Shown here: positions 33,672 through 45,755 of the stretch, in pieces
Layout: every line of letters begins with the position of its first letter
How positions within the stretch are numbered: the stretch's first letter is position 1
NCBI GenBank assembly: GCA_001414485.1
Contig: LLEY01000046.1
Location: forward strand, 352,306 to 416,305
Direction of reading: 5' to 3'
DNA length: 64,000 nt
Origin: Calycina herbarum
Lineage: Eukaryota; Ascomycota; Leotiomycetes; Helotiales; Pezizellaceae
The notes under the pieces: model-generated
What the model was told of the DNA's origin: nothing
Seen by the model: only the letters and a program-made list of their open reading frames with translations
Database searches by the model: none
Program-made: the position numbers and the translations under genes

Positions 33672-36600
33672 CTAGGTGAGATGTTAGTGGTTATAATGGT
33701 ATATTAAGGTCACAATTCCCGTAATGAGTAGTAAATATAAAGAAAATAGACAGATGAAATGATCAACACAACCATTGGCACATCTACCCGAAATTCCGAT
33801 ATTGGGCATCAAAACCCCACGCCATTTTCGATTGGTACATGAATGTGATCTTCAATGGCTGATTGAGAAACATGACAAGTTTCATAAGTGGACATATTTT
33901 CTTTCCAGAACAATACCAAAAGGTCGTGTATCAGTGGAAGGTATCAGGGAAAATTTCCCCAAAAGCAAAAAGTTTCGGCAGGAACAAATCGACGTACTCT
34001 CCAAATATGCCATATAAAAACCACCCATTGTAACCTTATTCGACGAGTTTAATTGCCTAGACGAAGCGTTTCCAGGAACCAGCCTTTCCGCCGTGCAGAT
34101 GTGTGTGGTAGAACAAGTTTGATGAAAAGTGTCAGGGATGCCGAAGTAGGATTGCCCAAGGGAAATATCTGATGTTGAGAGATGCAATTGAGCCCAATCT
34201 CCAGAGTATACAGGGAAATATGCACCAAATCAGTGATGTGTATGTGAAGACAATGGATGTGTGGACGACGTTGTGGTGATGAAGAGTAGGGCTGACTGAT
34301 CGGGTGGGTGTCCTAGGAGGGGTTTGTGCAGGACCTCCTCCATCAACGGCGAGCCACTTGTGATTTATTGCAGAGTCTGTGATTAGCGCTATACAAGGAT
34401 TATGGATTGGATTCCCGTAGAAATATCCAGGCGCTCTCGAGATAGGACGAAGGGTTGAACCAGATGCAAGTCATGATGCGGCTCTTCATGTGTGACCCAT
34501 ATCGATGTGTTGGCGTAGGTCGTTGCCAGTTGATAAATGTCAAGAGATTAGGCAACTCCACCACAACATGGGAACGCATACAAAAGGATGATCTTTAACG
34601 GCTTGGAAATATCAATTCGCCGTTCTGAGGTTGGTCTGCAGCTACAGAAATTGTCGGACGATGCATCCCAGTGGCGAAAGAATCAACGGCCTCTGGTCCC
34701 CAACCCTCGATCTCGGGGCAAAAATTTTCTGGTATCCTGCTGCCGAAGACAAGGTGCAGCCAGTAGCGTTGATTCCAGTCCAGGGAAAAGAGACCGTTCA
34801 AGGTCTTTTCTGTGTACCATTTAGATCCGCTGGGCTGGCGACTAATGCACGGAAATCGATGGCAGCATGGGTCCAATGCACAATAAACGTCAGAGACTCC
34901 GCACATTTGCCCAGGGACAGGATCCTCCGACTCTCTTCATCCCATCCCAAGGCTACTTGCCCTGGAATGAAGGGCCTGATCAGAGAGAGGGGAGAGAGAC
35001 GGTCAAGGCCCATTGCTGCAAGTGGCTAATGTGTGAGATAGTCTCTGTCTGCCCCGCACTACAACGGTACCCCTCTGCCACTTGGGTGAGGGGCAGCGCG
35101 CGTTTGACGCTGGATTGACTGGAGAAGGGCTTGACACGAAGTCGGTGAGCGTGGAATGCATACAAAGTGGCTGGAAAGGACCTGCTCAGCAGCACGAATG
35201 TTTTTTTGGGGGGGAGGGGGGGATTGGGGGGTGCATTGGGTTGGGGTGTACGGATGAGGTCGGATGGAGTGAGATGATGGTTGTTGTTTGCAGATTCAAG
35301 CGAGGAGGCGAGGGTTTGGGTTGGGGGAGAGGAGGCAAGAAGGCGCGCGAGGTAGGCCGACGACTAGCCGTGAACAAGGTTGGTGCGCATGCAATGATGA
35401 GCTGGCAGTGCGCTGGAGGGGGTCTGAAGCAGTAACAATATGCCGTCAAAATCAAAAGAGGCATACGGCTGTATACGACGGCGTATATTAAGCAGGTTGG
35501 GGGAGGGAAGAGGGAATTGGTGTTGGAGGGGATGAGGAAAAGGGGAGGGAAGAGGCAATATTAAGAGAGACGAGGACAGCCAAGCGAGGAGAAGATATCG
35601 ATCGACCGGACAAGGATGAATCCCGCGAGACAGAGGGGGAAAGAGAGAGAGAGAGAGAGGAGGGCAAGCCAAACATTGACCGGCGGAATGTAGTAATGAG
35701 GGGTCTCGATCCTGGCCATGAACCCCGCGATGCTCCCGTCTCTGAGCCCTTCTGGCGGGCGAGGATGGCATCCACCACCTTTGGCAGAGGAAGGGTGGTT
35801 CGCATCCTGTATGATACTGTATGGGGTGAGATGGTGTGTCTTGTGTCTGAATTGACGTTGTCGAGAACCGGCTCGCAGGGTATTGGATTCGCCATGGTGT
35901 TGTCGTACCTGACTGATGGGATTTGCTGGGTGAGCAACACCATCCAATCCATGAGCATCACCGCAGTGGTTGGTCAATCGGTTGACCCGGCTCTTCCAAC
36001 GGGCCCTCTCAGATATTGACCTGGCATCTCGTCACCGTAGGTCGCTAGTGCCAGCGAAGAGTTGAGAAGCGACCACCCTCGTCTGGCACAGGATCGACGA
36101 ACTCGTATGTTCCTTCGACGATCAACCAAGCGACTACCGCCTCGAACGACTCGCTCATATCATATGCTGCTGACCAGAACAGGAATGTGGTGAAGAATTG
36201 GCTGGAGGGAACTCCCGTGGCAAATTGTCCAATGGTCTGGGTTGATTCGTACGATATCGCATTATGGCCTGCATGCATTTTTGCTGCATCGATGCATCTT
36301 GCTGCACTTCTTCCCCACCACTTAAATCCCTCTCCTGTCGACCCTGATCCAGTGGCGTCTCACCCGCTCTTGGAATCGAATGCGGAGAAAGGCACATGAT
36401 TGAAAGCGCACAATTGGAATTCTTTTTTGGTACACGCCAGGGCGGGGCGTGGAATTTCGTGATCATGGTCTTATCATAAGGTGACTTCACCAACGCCGGC
36501 GGTGTTAGCTATCGCCGCATGTATGTTCGTCGTATGCTTGTTTTCCCGGCATCACCGATAACGTGCTGTGCTGTCAGTAGCAATGGAAGGAATAGACACG

Positions 36601-37509
36601 TTACACGTACCAGAAAAAATGTGAGTGATGCAACGAACTCGGCCGAACCTGTGGTGGTGCGTCGGCAAAATCCCCTTTTTTTCGCGGACATTTCGCCTCA
36701 ACCTCGAAAAAAGTGTCATCATCTCAGCGCTGGAAAATTGGAAAATCCGAGGGCATGTCGGGTGCAATAAACTAACAAGATGAGTGACGACCATATTTGA
36801 CAGGTCAATTCCTGTTAAATAACCCGCTTGGCTTTCATTATTATATTTCCCGATGCTTACTTTCTGACTGCATAGAGTAAAGTCACGTTTCATTCTGCCG
36901 GCCTCAATATTGCCATTTATCATTATGCACGGGACGGATAATACCAGAGATCCCAATGTTTCGTCAGCAACAAGGGGGGTTTTTCCTCCTTCCGTTCTAA
37001 GTACTGAGATGTGTGAATAGCTATTTGTCCATCAAAAAATTATCGCTTGTCAGTTCTTGCAAAAACCATCGAAGGGGTGAGAACTTTCTACCTTTGACTG
37101 CCAATACAGCCGTGCCATTGAACGGTAAGAAGATGATAGGAAACTGCAGATGTTGTGCAGAAATCTATGTGAGAATAAGAATCTGACTAATTGAGTCTGA
37201 TACTCGTTGACATAAGAGAGATTAAGTATCTGCAAAGTAACGCTGCAGCTTTCCATTATCAACCGAAACAACCTGTATGTCAAGGATTGACACTTTAACT
37301 TGTAAGACGGGACTACCGCCGTAATTTATTCACGAGTCCTCGGACTTTCTTCCACTGGAAGCTGACAACAAGCGACTCGAAGTTCAAAGCACAAAATATC
37401 GAATTAGCTATGTCAATATAAAATTCCTCGCCAATGCTAAAATGCAAATCCCGCGCCATTAAATGAGTACTAGAACCCCAATTGTGGCGAAAAACATGCT
37501 AAAATTTCT
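33672..37509. other. 3.8 kb region with no firm gene, probably leader/promoter of the dsRNA-binding-like gene
   Basis: 34580-36500 is less AT-rich than other spacers and contains many overlapping open frames on both strands (for example 34631-35029 plus, 35488-35961 minus), none with recognisable protein character. A (GA)n tract lies at 35638-35664 and a G-run at 35206-35234. One or more 5' exons of the minus-strand gene may be here but I cannot place them. 36500-37509 is ordinary AT-rich spacer with the 3' side of the farnesyltransferase gene. Confidence 0.4.
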
Positions 37510-39243
37510 TCAGAAACCACCCTTCGAGGCGTAGTATGCTCTAGTTTCTTCCGCAACGCCCTCGGGTATCACGAAGATTGGATGCAAAGTTTTCACCCGA
37601 TCTTCTTCGTCGAAAATCTGGGGTTCCTCGGCTATAATTTCTGAAAGCCATTGATAGGCCGAAGTCAGGTTTTCGGCCCGTTCGCTTTTGCTTGCAGAAA
37701 GGTTGAAACGCCACTTATGTTGTGCAGAGCTGAGTCCAGCAAGAACATAACATGTGTGATACGAGTCAGACGAACTATAAAAATAAGAGTGAGCAAGAAA
37801 AATGCATAAGTGGCTCCAAGGAGATTTTTGCTTACTGGCTTGGCTTATCCCTCAAACCTCCTCGCTTCGATTGATCCTGGCAACAGCATAGGATGTAACG
37901 AATGAGACCCTCTCTGTTGTATATGCTGGTACTGAGGGTTGTTTTTGAAGGCAAATTAGGTGAGTATGGACCTTCAAGGCAGGCTTCGATTAACGGCCAA
38001 CAGCCTCCAACCCAATGGCTGTAACAACCATCAACCAACTTGTTGGTTCTACCAGAAAAACCCCCCTCGGGTGCATATTGACGAGCCGAAAGCCAGGATA
38101 TCAGTCGAGGAACATCGAGATGCCTAGTAAATTAGCTTGATGGTTGTGCTATAGGAGAACCTTGCTTACTTGGGTATCACGACGTGAGGATCGCCGAGGA
38201 TACAAAGGCATGCTAAAGCACAAAATGCGTAGGCACCATGTGCTTCAGCATCTGGTCGTGAAGAGAATCCACCTTCAAAAGTTTGACCTACATAGATTAG
38301 CGGGGTTGAGTCATGTAACGATTGACAAACTTACACTGAGCCACCCACTCTGGGAGTCCCGAAAGGAATGATGTAAACTCAGGTGACCAAGAGGGGGAGT
38401 CTTTGGGTAACTCTAGTGGTAAATCGAGAAGAGTGATGATCACAGATGCACAGTATGCACCGCTGCCGTGTGTCAGAAAATGTCTCAACCGGCCATCTGG
38501 TATTGTCAGACTTACCGCATGTCCACCTCCCCGCCTACGGACATTTGGAATGATCCATCTTTTTGTTTCAAGGCTCCAAGCCACTTCCACATGGCTTTTC
38601 GATCAATAACTTCCAGAGCCTCTTTACCACCCACCAGCGCTACGGATAACACGATAGCATATGTTGGTGCTAGGTGTGATGCTTGACCATTTCCCCCACC
38701 GAATCCGCCAGTTGCATTTTGTATTGGACGAGTTGTAGAAATGACTCTCTCCCGATACTGGGAAATGTCCTCACCCATAGTCCAAAGACCATTAAGCGCC
38801 CAGTAGAACATCCATGGTCTACTTGCATCGGCAGCAACATATGCCGCTGGCAATCTTGCTAAAGTCTTGTGAAGGAAAGCTATGTGCCTCTTTCGGTCTA
38901 AATTAGGAAGGCCATAGGCATTGACTTTGATATCTTCCTTGATTCCTGCCAGAAATGGGAGACATTCTTGGATTGTCTGATCTTGTATCTGAGAAGATCC
39001 TGTATTGAGAAAGTCGCGGATTGGCGGGAGGCTGGTGAAGAGGTCGGGGATCATGCTTTCCGTCGCTGCAGCCATGGTTATGGGACTCCCGGAGGCTACA
39101 GATCCAAATTCCGCCTCGTCCTCTGAGTTGATTTCCTCAATCACAAAACCAGATCGTGGCGGTAGTGTTTGTGGCTGTTCACTATATGAGGCTCGGTCGA
39201 AATTGCTTGATGACGATGAATTTGAATTTTCCGACCCCGCCAT
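37510..39243 (-). CDS. RAM1: Protein farnesyltransferase beta subunit (Ram1 type)
   Basis: Five exons: 39243-38516, 38462-38335, 38287-38170, 38123-37836 and 37774-37510, giving 508 residues; introns are 46-61 bases. Catalytic subunit of the CAAX farnesyltransferase that prenylates Ras, Rho-type proteins and mating pheromone, as a dimer with Ram2. Seen: the alpha-alpha barrel repeats NATGGFGGGNGQASHLAPTYA, QTFEGGFSSRPDAEAHGAYAFCALA, YAPEGGFSGRTNKLVDGCYSHWVGG and SSDSYHTCYVLAGLS. The three zinc ligands are visible: Asp and Cys in LVDGC and His in YHTC. A longer version starting at 39303 (MTFTIKEKK) is open in the same frame. I chose 39243 for its better context (AAAAATGG). The first 75 residues are Ser/acid-rich and poorly conserved. 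Confidence 0.95.
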
Positions 39244-41797
39244 TTTTCTTCTGTTGAAGAGGACTCTATGGTGGCGCTTCTTTTCTTTGATGGTGAATGT
39301 CATGTGAAGCTCTTCTTTGCGACGGCATTGTCGCACCTAACCGGCGCGATGGATTTCTGGGTTTGTACTGGAGTCACGGGAAATGCACTCGAACAAAGGA
39401 AAAGTGACGATGTTTGAGTGATAGGCGCGGGGTGAGGTTGGGCTTTTCGCTTAAGGCCTGCCTAAAAAAGAGAAACTCGGAGCGGTTAGTGGCCGAAGCG
39501 TGCAGGTTCTCTTGAGGTGACTTTTTTTTTTGACAACTCGATTTTGAGATTCAGATCTCAAATGCCTTAAAGGCTTATCCATGCATGGTCAGCTTGCAGA
39601 AGGCAAACCTGACGATACACAAAAACACTGCTGCTGTTCGGACGCAGTGATCGCTGGTTGTGTCTTTATAAAGCTATGGAGATCATATCACATGACCTTC
39701 ACCAAAGACCTTTAGTCTCACCCCATGGTTTACTAGAGTCGACACTTCAGTTGACAGGTCGTGAAGACCCCGCCATTAAAACGCCGACAGAATTGGCTGT
39801 ATGGTTATCGCGCCGATAAGACGCCCGGCACGCAATTTCCAGGTTATCTCGACCCCTCCTCTGAAGTGATACTTGTACAAGATTCGTTCAGCCCAGGAAG
39901 GCCTAGGACTTAGGAAGATTTGATGGCGGGAGGAAGGGCGACGTTATTGTTATCATTCTTGCCCTAACTGATGGAATCTCAAGGAACAGACGAAATTTGA
40001 GGCATGGCTATCAGTCGACCTTGCCACCGGCGCTCTCATGTCATGTTTGCAGCGTTGCATGCTGAGTATATCCAATGGTTTCCCCCCATATGCCGCACCA
40101 TCCTGCGGGCAGCCATCAGCAATAAGTGTTGCATCTGATGCATGAATATTGAGCAAGATGGCTTGCATCTGCAACTTGCAACTCGCTAGCGGGTGTGGGG
40201 AGGGGAGAAGATCGCGGGCAAGCTCCCATGTCGAGAATTTTTGGTGATTGATGTCCGTTTTTCCTGGGTTGTTTCTATCCTCGCCGGTGAGCTCGCGGAA
40301 ATCAACATCAAACTCCTGGAGGAATGAAACAATAAGAGTCGGGAGAGGAGGGGCAGTTCCTGACTCGCTGAAGCTGGACTTTTTTGAACCGGTTCCTGGA
40401 TTGTGGGACTTTTCCTGTCTTGGATGTCGTTATTTTTATTGCTTTTTCTCAAACGCTTAACCTGGGGGAGAAACGATGAGACGCAAAGGAAGAGAAATAT
40501 CCGGCCAACGGCGGGGCTATTAATTTTTCTCCTCTCCCCACCGGAAGGCCCTCAGATGCTCTCGCTCGATCTGTTCAAGGAAAGGGGCCCTAAATACGAG
40601 TATCTTATCCACCAGAATCTCGCTATTGTGTTTCGAAGGACCGGAGCTTCATTAATTGGGAAAGTGGGATAGGTGATTGTCAAGTGCAATTATCTATTTC
40701 TCGTCAAGTGCAATTGTCTATTTCTCGTCAAGTGCGAGTCTTCATACGCGGCATTGAAAACGCCAAGTTAGATCTGCCTTACCTTGATCGGTCGTGCAGT
40801 ACGAGCAAATCCACTTCCTAGTCGGCGAGAGTACGAAGCCAAAGGACACGAACCATATGATATTATTATGATCTCTCTCAACGAGGAGTAACTCGCCCCC
40901 TCCATCCCCGCTGTTGAAGATCGATCTGAAGGAAGCCGGCAAGAGAACTGTGCGCGCAAGCAAACGAAGAGTGCGGGTTGAATATTGGTGGTCTCAAGGA
41001 TGGACCATGAAGGTACCTTGGGGCTTAACAGATGTTGCCGGGCAATATCGGTTATTGATTCAACTCAAGACCAACATGCAACCACGAAACCCGTACACAT
41101 ACGTGGGCAGGAAGGACCATTTGTATGGGAACATCCCCTACACCCTCAACGGCCAAACCTGTTCTCGGTTGAGGGTTAAGCCCTTACGAGACGCAAACTT
41201 CAGGGGATTCAGCGCAAGCCGAGAGACAACAGGGTCTTTTGCTCTGGGACTGGGCGCAACTCCACCGCTGAATCCGGGCTGGATTAGTGTTGAGAGCGAG
41301 TGAGAGGCTTGTCGATATGACATGGCTCGGGCCACCCTGCCTCCACTCCTCCACGGAAAACACAGTTTTGTGTTCTCACAGCTCTGTCCACCAACCAACC
41401 ATTGTGTCTGCCGTCTCCCCACGCTCCGAATCGAGCATGGCCTCGCTCGATCCCAGCAGCTCGCCGTCTCCTGTCATTGGCAGAAATCCGGCCTCGTGCG
41501 CCGGTTGGCGTCTCCAAAATGCAGTGAGAACCTCGCTTGAGGCGTCAACCTCGGTGCTGATTCGTCGTTGCGGGTCGATGGCTGGGGATCCTCTAGGGTC
41601 GTCTGAGCAGGCTAGCAATTCTCCCGGCCCTCTTCACCGCCATCTCGTCCTCCTGAGGGCCCGCGTTGTGATCCTCCCACCCTACAACCAGACTCTCACC
41701 GACTTACATCGTGAGGTCGTCTCGTCCTCAAAGAGCGGTGTCACCAACACTCTTTCTTACAATACTATTGACATCCCGTGAGAAATACTCCGCGACA
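39244..41797. other. Gene-free region between farnesyltransferase and zinc-cluster genes
   Basis: A 2.5 kb divergent promoter region. It holds a 24-base tandem repeat at 40680-40738. Open frames at 40914-41303 and 41287-41781 (plus) lack an ATG with good context or recognisable protein features, and are more likely leader sequence of the regulator gene. A long 5' leader would be usual for a fungal transcription factor. Confidence 0.45.
40680..40738 (+). repeat. 24-base tandem repeat, about 2.5 copies
   Basis: Units start TCAAGTGCAATT and end CTATTTCTCG at 40680-40703 and 40704-40727 (one difference), followed by a partial third copy. Confidence 0.85.
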
Positions 41798-44161
41798 ATG
41801 ACCTCGAATCTTGACTTCTCCTCAGAGGGTCTACTGGATCTCAATTTCGACCAACGAGACTCCCGATACCCGTTCACCTCAAATATGGCGGCCAGGTCAA
41901 CATGGCCAATGCCTCTCGATATGGCCTCAGGAGCTACGGATGAGAGGCGAGAAACATCACCAGGCCAGAGTTCACATCAGCAATTTCCTCAGGCAGGGCA
42001 TCACAATTCCCCAACTCTCCTGACAGACTGGCCCATGCCTCAGCAACCTCAACAACTCCCACAGTATATTCAAGAGAACTCTTTAGTGGGAACTCAGTTC
42101 AACCCATTTGCGGGTACCTTCCAAACATCACCACTCGAGTATCACCTCCCCTCGACGACAGCAGGCTTCGAGCCAGGACTACAGATGGAGGCGCCATTTA
42201 ATGGACTGGCACAAACGGTGGAACAAGCGGCGATGTGGGCAAACTGGCAGGAGATTGAGCATGCGATGAACTACACTGGTACAAATGATGGATTACCGAG
42301 TTTAGGACGTCAAAGTCTCGGTAGCAACTCGCCAACAGGAACATATCTAGAAGTTCTTTCTCTCCCAAGCTCAAGTAGTGACAATGGATGGACTACCGTT
42401 GATACCTTTCCCAACTTCGAGGCATACCAACAAGCACAAAATGCCGCAATCTTCAACCCAGGACAAACATTGCATCTGAGAACCCACTCGGACTCGTCAC
42501 AATCAGACGGTACGGGACATACAATGGAGTCCTTCGGAAGCTTCGAGGACATTGCATCTTATCCCCCGTACTCGCCATACTCGCCCGAATCCGACAACTA
42601 CGTCGATACAACTGGCCACCGAAACTGCTTCCACGGAGAGTCATCACACCAACACAACCATGATATTGTTAGCCCTGCAGCCGTAGCCGCTCCCGTTCCC
42701 ATCAAGATGTCTGCTTCGAATAGAACCACCCCATCTTCAACCTCTTCACCTCCGGCTCGTAGAAACTCCGCCCCTCGAAAAAGCCCGACGGCCAAAGCCA
42801 CCAAGGCTGTTATCCGCCGCACCTCGTCCAACGGCAAAAAAGATACAGAAAAGCGTGTTGGTAGACGGCGTGGTCCATTATTACCTGAGCAACGGAAACA
42901 GGCAAGCGAAATCAGAAAGCTCAGAGCATGTTTGCGTTGTAAATTCCTGAAGAAGACTTGTGATAAAGGAGAACCTTGTGCTGGTTGCCAGCCATCTCAT
43001 GCTAGATTATGGCAGGTTCCTTGTACACGTATCGATATCAAGGATATCAGTTATTTCATGAAGGACTGGCGAGCGGATCACGAACGTCATATCGGTCGTG
43101 GTGTCTCTGTCTACAACATCAAAGGCTTTGCCCAAAAGGAGGAGCTGATATGGATCACCCACGGATATGGTTTTGCTATTCCAATCATGGCACGTGAAGT
43201 TTACGTCAGTGACGACAGCTGCTTCCAAGTCGACTGGGTCGAGACAGCAGATCATGATGAGCCTCTTGAGTTTGATACTCGAACCGAAAGAATGTCAGCT
43301 GGCGCTGAAGGTGTTTCAACTGAGGCATTGTCAGAATATCTGGACAAACATCTTGAGGGTCCGTTTGAAGAGTTTATCGATGAGTACTTTGAGGGAACTC
43401 CATTCATCACAGAGATCTTGAAGACCGCCCACCGCTACTACACCAAAGAGAAGGTTCCAGTTGTTCGAAAAGCTCTCAAGCTTGTCCTCGCTTACAACCT
43501 TACTCTACATGTCACCATGGTTGAGCAACGTGGAGATGAGCACCCAATGGAGGGATATATCGATGATGAAGACTCCAAGTACAACGGAAAGGTCATTGCC
43601 CCTGTCATGATCAACTTTCAAGTCAAGTGCGCTCTTGCGGATATGTGGCGTGAGCTTCAAAAGGAAATCCTTGAAGAGTTGTCATCTTTGTACTCTAGCG
43701 TGTACAGTGGTGACAGACTCAAGAATTGGCCTACCATCTTCATGCTTGCCTCGATCCTTCTTGCCGTATGGGAGGAGATGCAATTTGATTGCCATTACCG
43801 TGTTCCCGATACTGTGGCAGTCAACAAATTCTGCAACGACATGGAGACCACCCCAGTTGGTGTCATCGTTGGCCTCTTCCACGCCATCTCCCAAAAGCTT
43901 CCTTCCTTCACCGAATGGGAGACCAGAAGACATGGTCAATTACTCAACAACAACGTGGCCGTCTGTGAAGCCATGACTGAAATGCGAGGACATGTTACGA
44001 AGCATGGTAAGATATCTCAACATCCAGAACAACTCAAGCTATTTACTAACCAATCAACAGAGGATTATCTGAAAACCCGCCCCAACGCCAAATTCGACCG
44101 AAGAGACTTTGACTGCTTATCCAACAAGTTCCTCTCAAAACTCGTCATCCGGGCCAACTAG
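41798..44161 (+). CDS. Zinc-cluster (Zn2Cys6-like) transcription factor
   Basis: Two exons, 41798-44006 and 44061-44161, giving 769 residues. The 54-base intron is a multiple of three with no stop, but it has a GTAAGA donor, a TACTAAC branch point and a CAACAG acceptor, so it is almost certainly removed. The N-terminal 330 residues are Gln/Pro/Ser-rich, as in an activation region. A basic stretch (NGKKDTEKRVGRRRGP) precedes the zinc cluster at residues 378-409: CLRCKFLKKTCDKGEPCAGC and a sixth Cys after a long spacer. The remainder (about residues 415-769) is a conserved helical regulatory domain (YFMKDWRADHERH, DEYFEGTPFITEILKTAHRYY, INFQVKCALADMWREL). It probably acts as a nuclear DNA-binding regulator; targets are unknown. 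The first ATG of the frame follows CGCGACAATGA. Confidence 0.85.
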   Translation: MTSNLDFSSEGLLDLNFDQRDSRYPFTSNMAARSTWPMPLDMASGATDERRETSPGQSSHQQFPQAGHHNSPTLLTDWPMPQQPQQLPQYIQENSLVGTQFNPFAGTFQTSPLEYHLPSTTAGFEPGLQMEAPFNGLAQTVEQAAMWANWQEIEHAMNYTGTNDGLPSLGRQSLGSNSPTGTYLEVLSLPSSSSDNGWTTVDTFPNFEAYQQAQNAAIFNPGQTLHLRTHSDSSQSDGTGHTMESFGSFEDIASYPPYSPYSPESDNYVDTTGHRNCFHGESSHQHNHDIVSPAAVAAPVPIKMSASNRTTPSSTSSPPARRNSAPRKSPTAKATKAVIRRTSSNGKKDTEKRVGRRRGPLLPEQRKQASEIRKLRACLRCKFLKKTCDKGEPCAGCQPSHARLWQVPCTRIDIKDISYFMKDWRADHERHIGRGVSVYNIKGFAQKEELIWITHGYGFAIPIMAREVYVSDDSCFQVDWVETADHDEPLEFDTRTERMSAGAEGVSTEALSEYLDKHLEGPFEEFIDEYFEGTPFITEILKTAHRYYTKEKVPVVRKALKLVLAYNLTLHVTMVEQRGDEHPMEGYIDDEDSKYNGKVIAPVMINFQVKCALADMWRELQKEILEELSSLYSSVYSGDRLKNWPTIFMLASILLAVWEEMQFDCHYRVPDTVAVNKFCNDMETTPVGVIVGLFHAISQKLPSFTEWETRRHGQLLNNNVAVCEAMTEMRGHVTKHGKISQHPEQLKLFTNQSTEDYLKTRPNAKFDRRDFDCLSNKFLSKLVIRAN

Positions 44162-45700
44162 AACAGATTTTCTCCTCCTCTGCATATATCGTTTCATATA
44201 TACCCATTGTGCATATTCGTCTACAATTTCGCAGCGATGCTGCCACTGGAGGATCTCGCCGAACTCAAACTTGAGCCGGCGGGATCTAACTTTGATTTAT
44301 TTCCTTTGTACAGCAGAATAACTTCTCATTTGTTTTTGAAAAAACTACATCCATGGGATTAAGGGAAAGCCAAACAGCGAGGGCGAACATCATATTTTTT
44401 GCATATTTTTTTGATGATGGGAGGAAGAAAGATTTTTAATTTTTCTTTTCTTTTTCTTCCTTTTTTACGATTTGATTGGGCATAGCGATACTTTTAACGG
44501 CCACCCCTTTTATGATTGTTTTTGTTTTTGTCAGGTCAGGAAGCCTCCTCTTGTATGAATGATCGATTTAACTTATGATGATCATGGATTTAAGGATTTA
44601 ACGTACGTTTTAACGGTTTTATGTTTTGAATTTTTTTGATTTTTTGATTTTTTTGAGAGCAAGCAGAGCGGAGAAGTGGAGAAAGAAGGAATTCAACTTT
44701 TTGGGTGTTGGAAAACCCAGGGGCTTTTTGCTCAACCTTATTCGAGGCACAGACAAGGGCCTGCATGTCTGCAGCAGAGAAGGATATTTACCTCTTTTTT
44801 TCCTTTTTTATCTTCGGAACTTTTGTATACCAGATATACAGAGGGAATATTTTTGAAAAAAAGACAATTACTTTATCTAGATAAAAAAATGTCAAAACTG
44901 ACGGATTTACTCCTAAACCTTTTCGTGTATTATTTTTGTGACGCTTGTGGATGATGAATGGCGTGATTGGTTCAATGTGACTTTTCCATCAAGTGATCAT
45001 AAGTCGGTGCAACATTAATCATCAAATGATCAAAATTTTGGATCAACTACCACCCACCCCTTTTTGCCCCCCTGGGAAATCAGGAACATTGTCTGAGTCG
45101 GTTTTGTTTGCCAATAATGCACTCAAAGGGGATACACGACTCTTGATGCGAGTTAGTTCATGATTATGGGGGCACATGCAATGATCAAAAGTCGGTCACG
45201 GAAATAGAGTGACCAGCCCCTTGCCTCGCTGTTCTGGATTGGGCTAGTTGAAGGGAAGGTGGGGTGTACAGTTGTTTTTGAAACCTTCCTTTGAGGGTCG
45301 AGTTTTGCTCCAGGCTTGTAGGAATTCGTGATTGTCGTCTTGAAGAACTCACTGGTGACACTTTCCTTTTCCAATAATTGACCCAGCCCTTCTGGAAGAA
45401 CCAAGTCGAAACGAAATATATTCAATTGTCCTAGCCCTTTTAGAAAATCGAGTTGATTGTGCCAGTCTTGGTGAACTATCTACTCCTAGCACCTGGGATA
45501 CTGCACTTCCTCCAAGTGGCGCTAGACTTATTACTGCGAGACCACTTCATGTCAGTACTAATTCTAGATTCCAAGCGTCAAATTGCTTTATTAGCAAGAC
45601 ATAATTGTGAGATGAATTCTTTCTTTGTCAATGAGCCTCGCGAGACAGCTCCATAAAAACGGCAGTAGATACTTCGGGTTCGTACCTGCCTTTAGCTCTC

Positions 45701-45755
45701 GTTGTTCCAACTTTCTAGGGTATTTTGAAGTACTTATCCTTCAAGTTGGAACAAC
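45701..45755. repeat. 13-base perfect inverted repeat (hairpin)
   Basis: GTTGTTCCAACTT (45701-45713) is perfectly inverted as AAGTTGGAACAAC (45743-45755) around a 29-base spacer. Beyond a five-base gap on each side, CTTTAG and CTAAAG extend the pairing. Confidence 0.8.

Noticed and set aside
33775..34017. 80-codon plus-strand frame beside the dsRNA-binding-like exon
   Set aside because: No ATG at the start, and its position in the other gene's upstream region suggests chance.
35638..35664. (GA)n run as a possible regulatory GAGA array
   Set aside because: A simple microsatellite with no supporting context.
40914..41303. 129-codon open frame with a basic N-terminus
   Set aside because: It begins at TTG rather than ATG, has no splice partner, and has no recognisable domain.
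41287..41781. 164-codon open frame upstream of the zinc-cluster gene
   Set aside because: The start context is poor and the Ser/Pro-rich composition is what this strand gives in several frames. It is more likely leader sequence.
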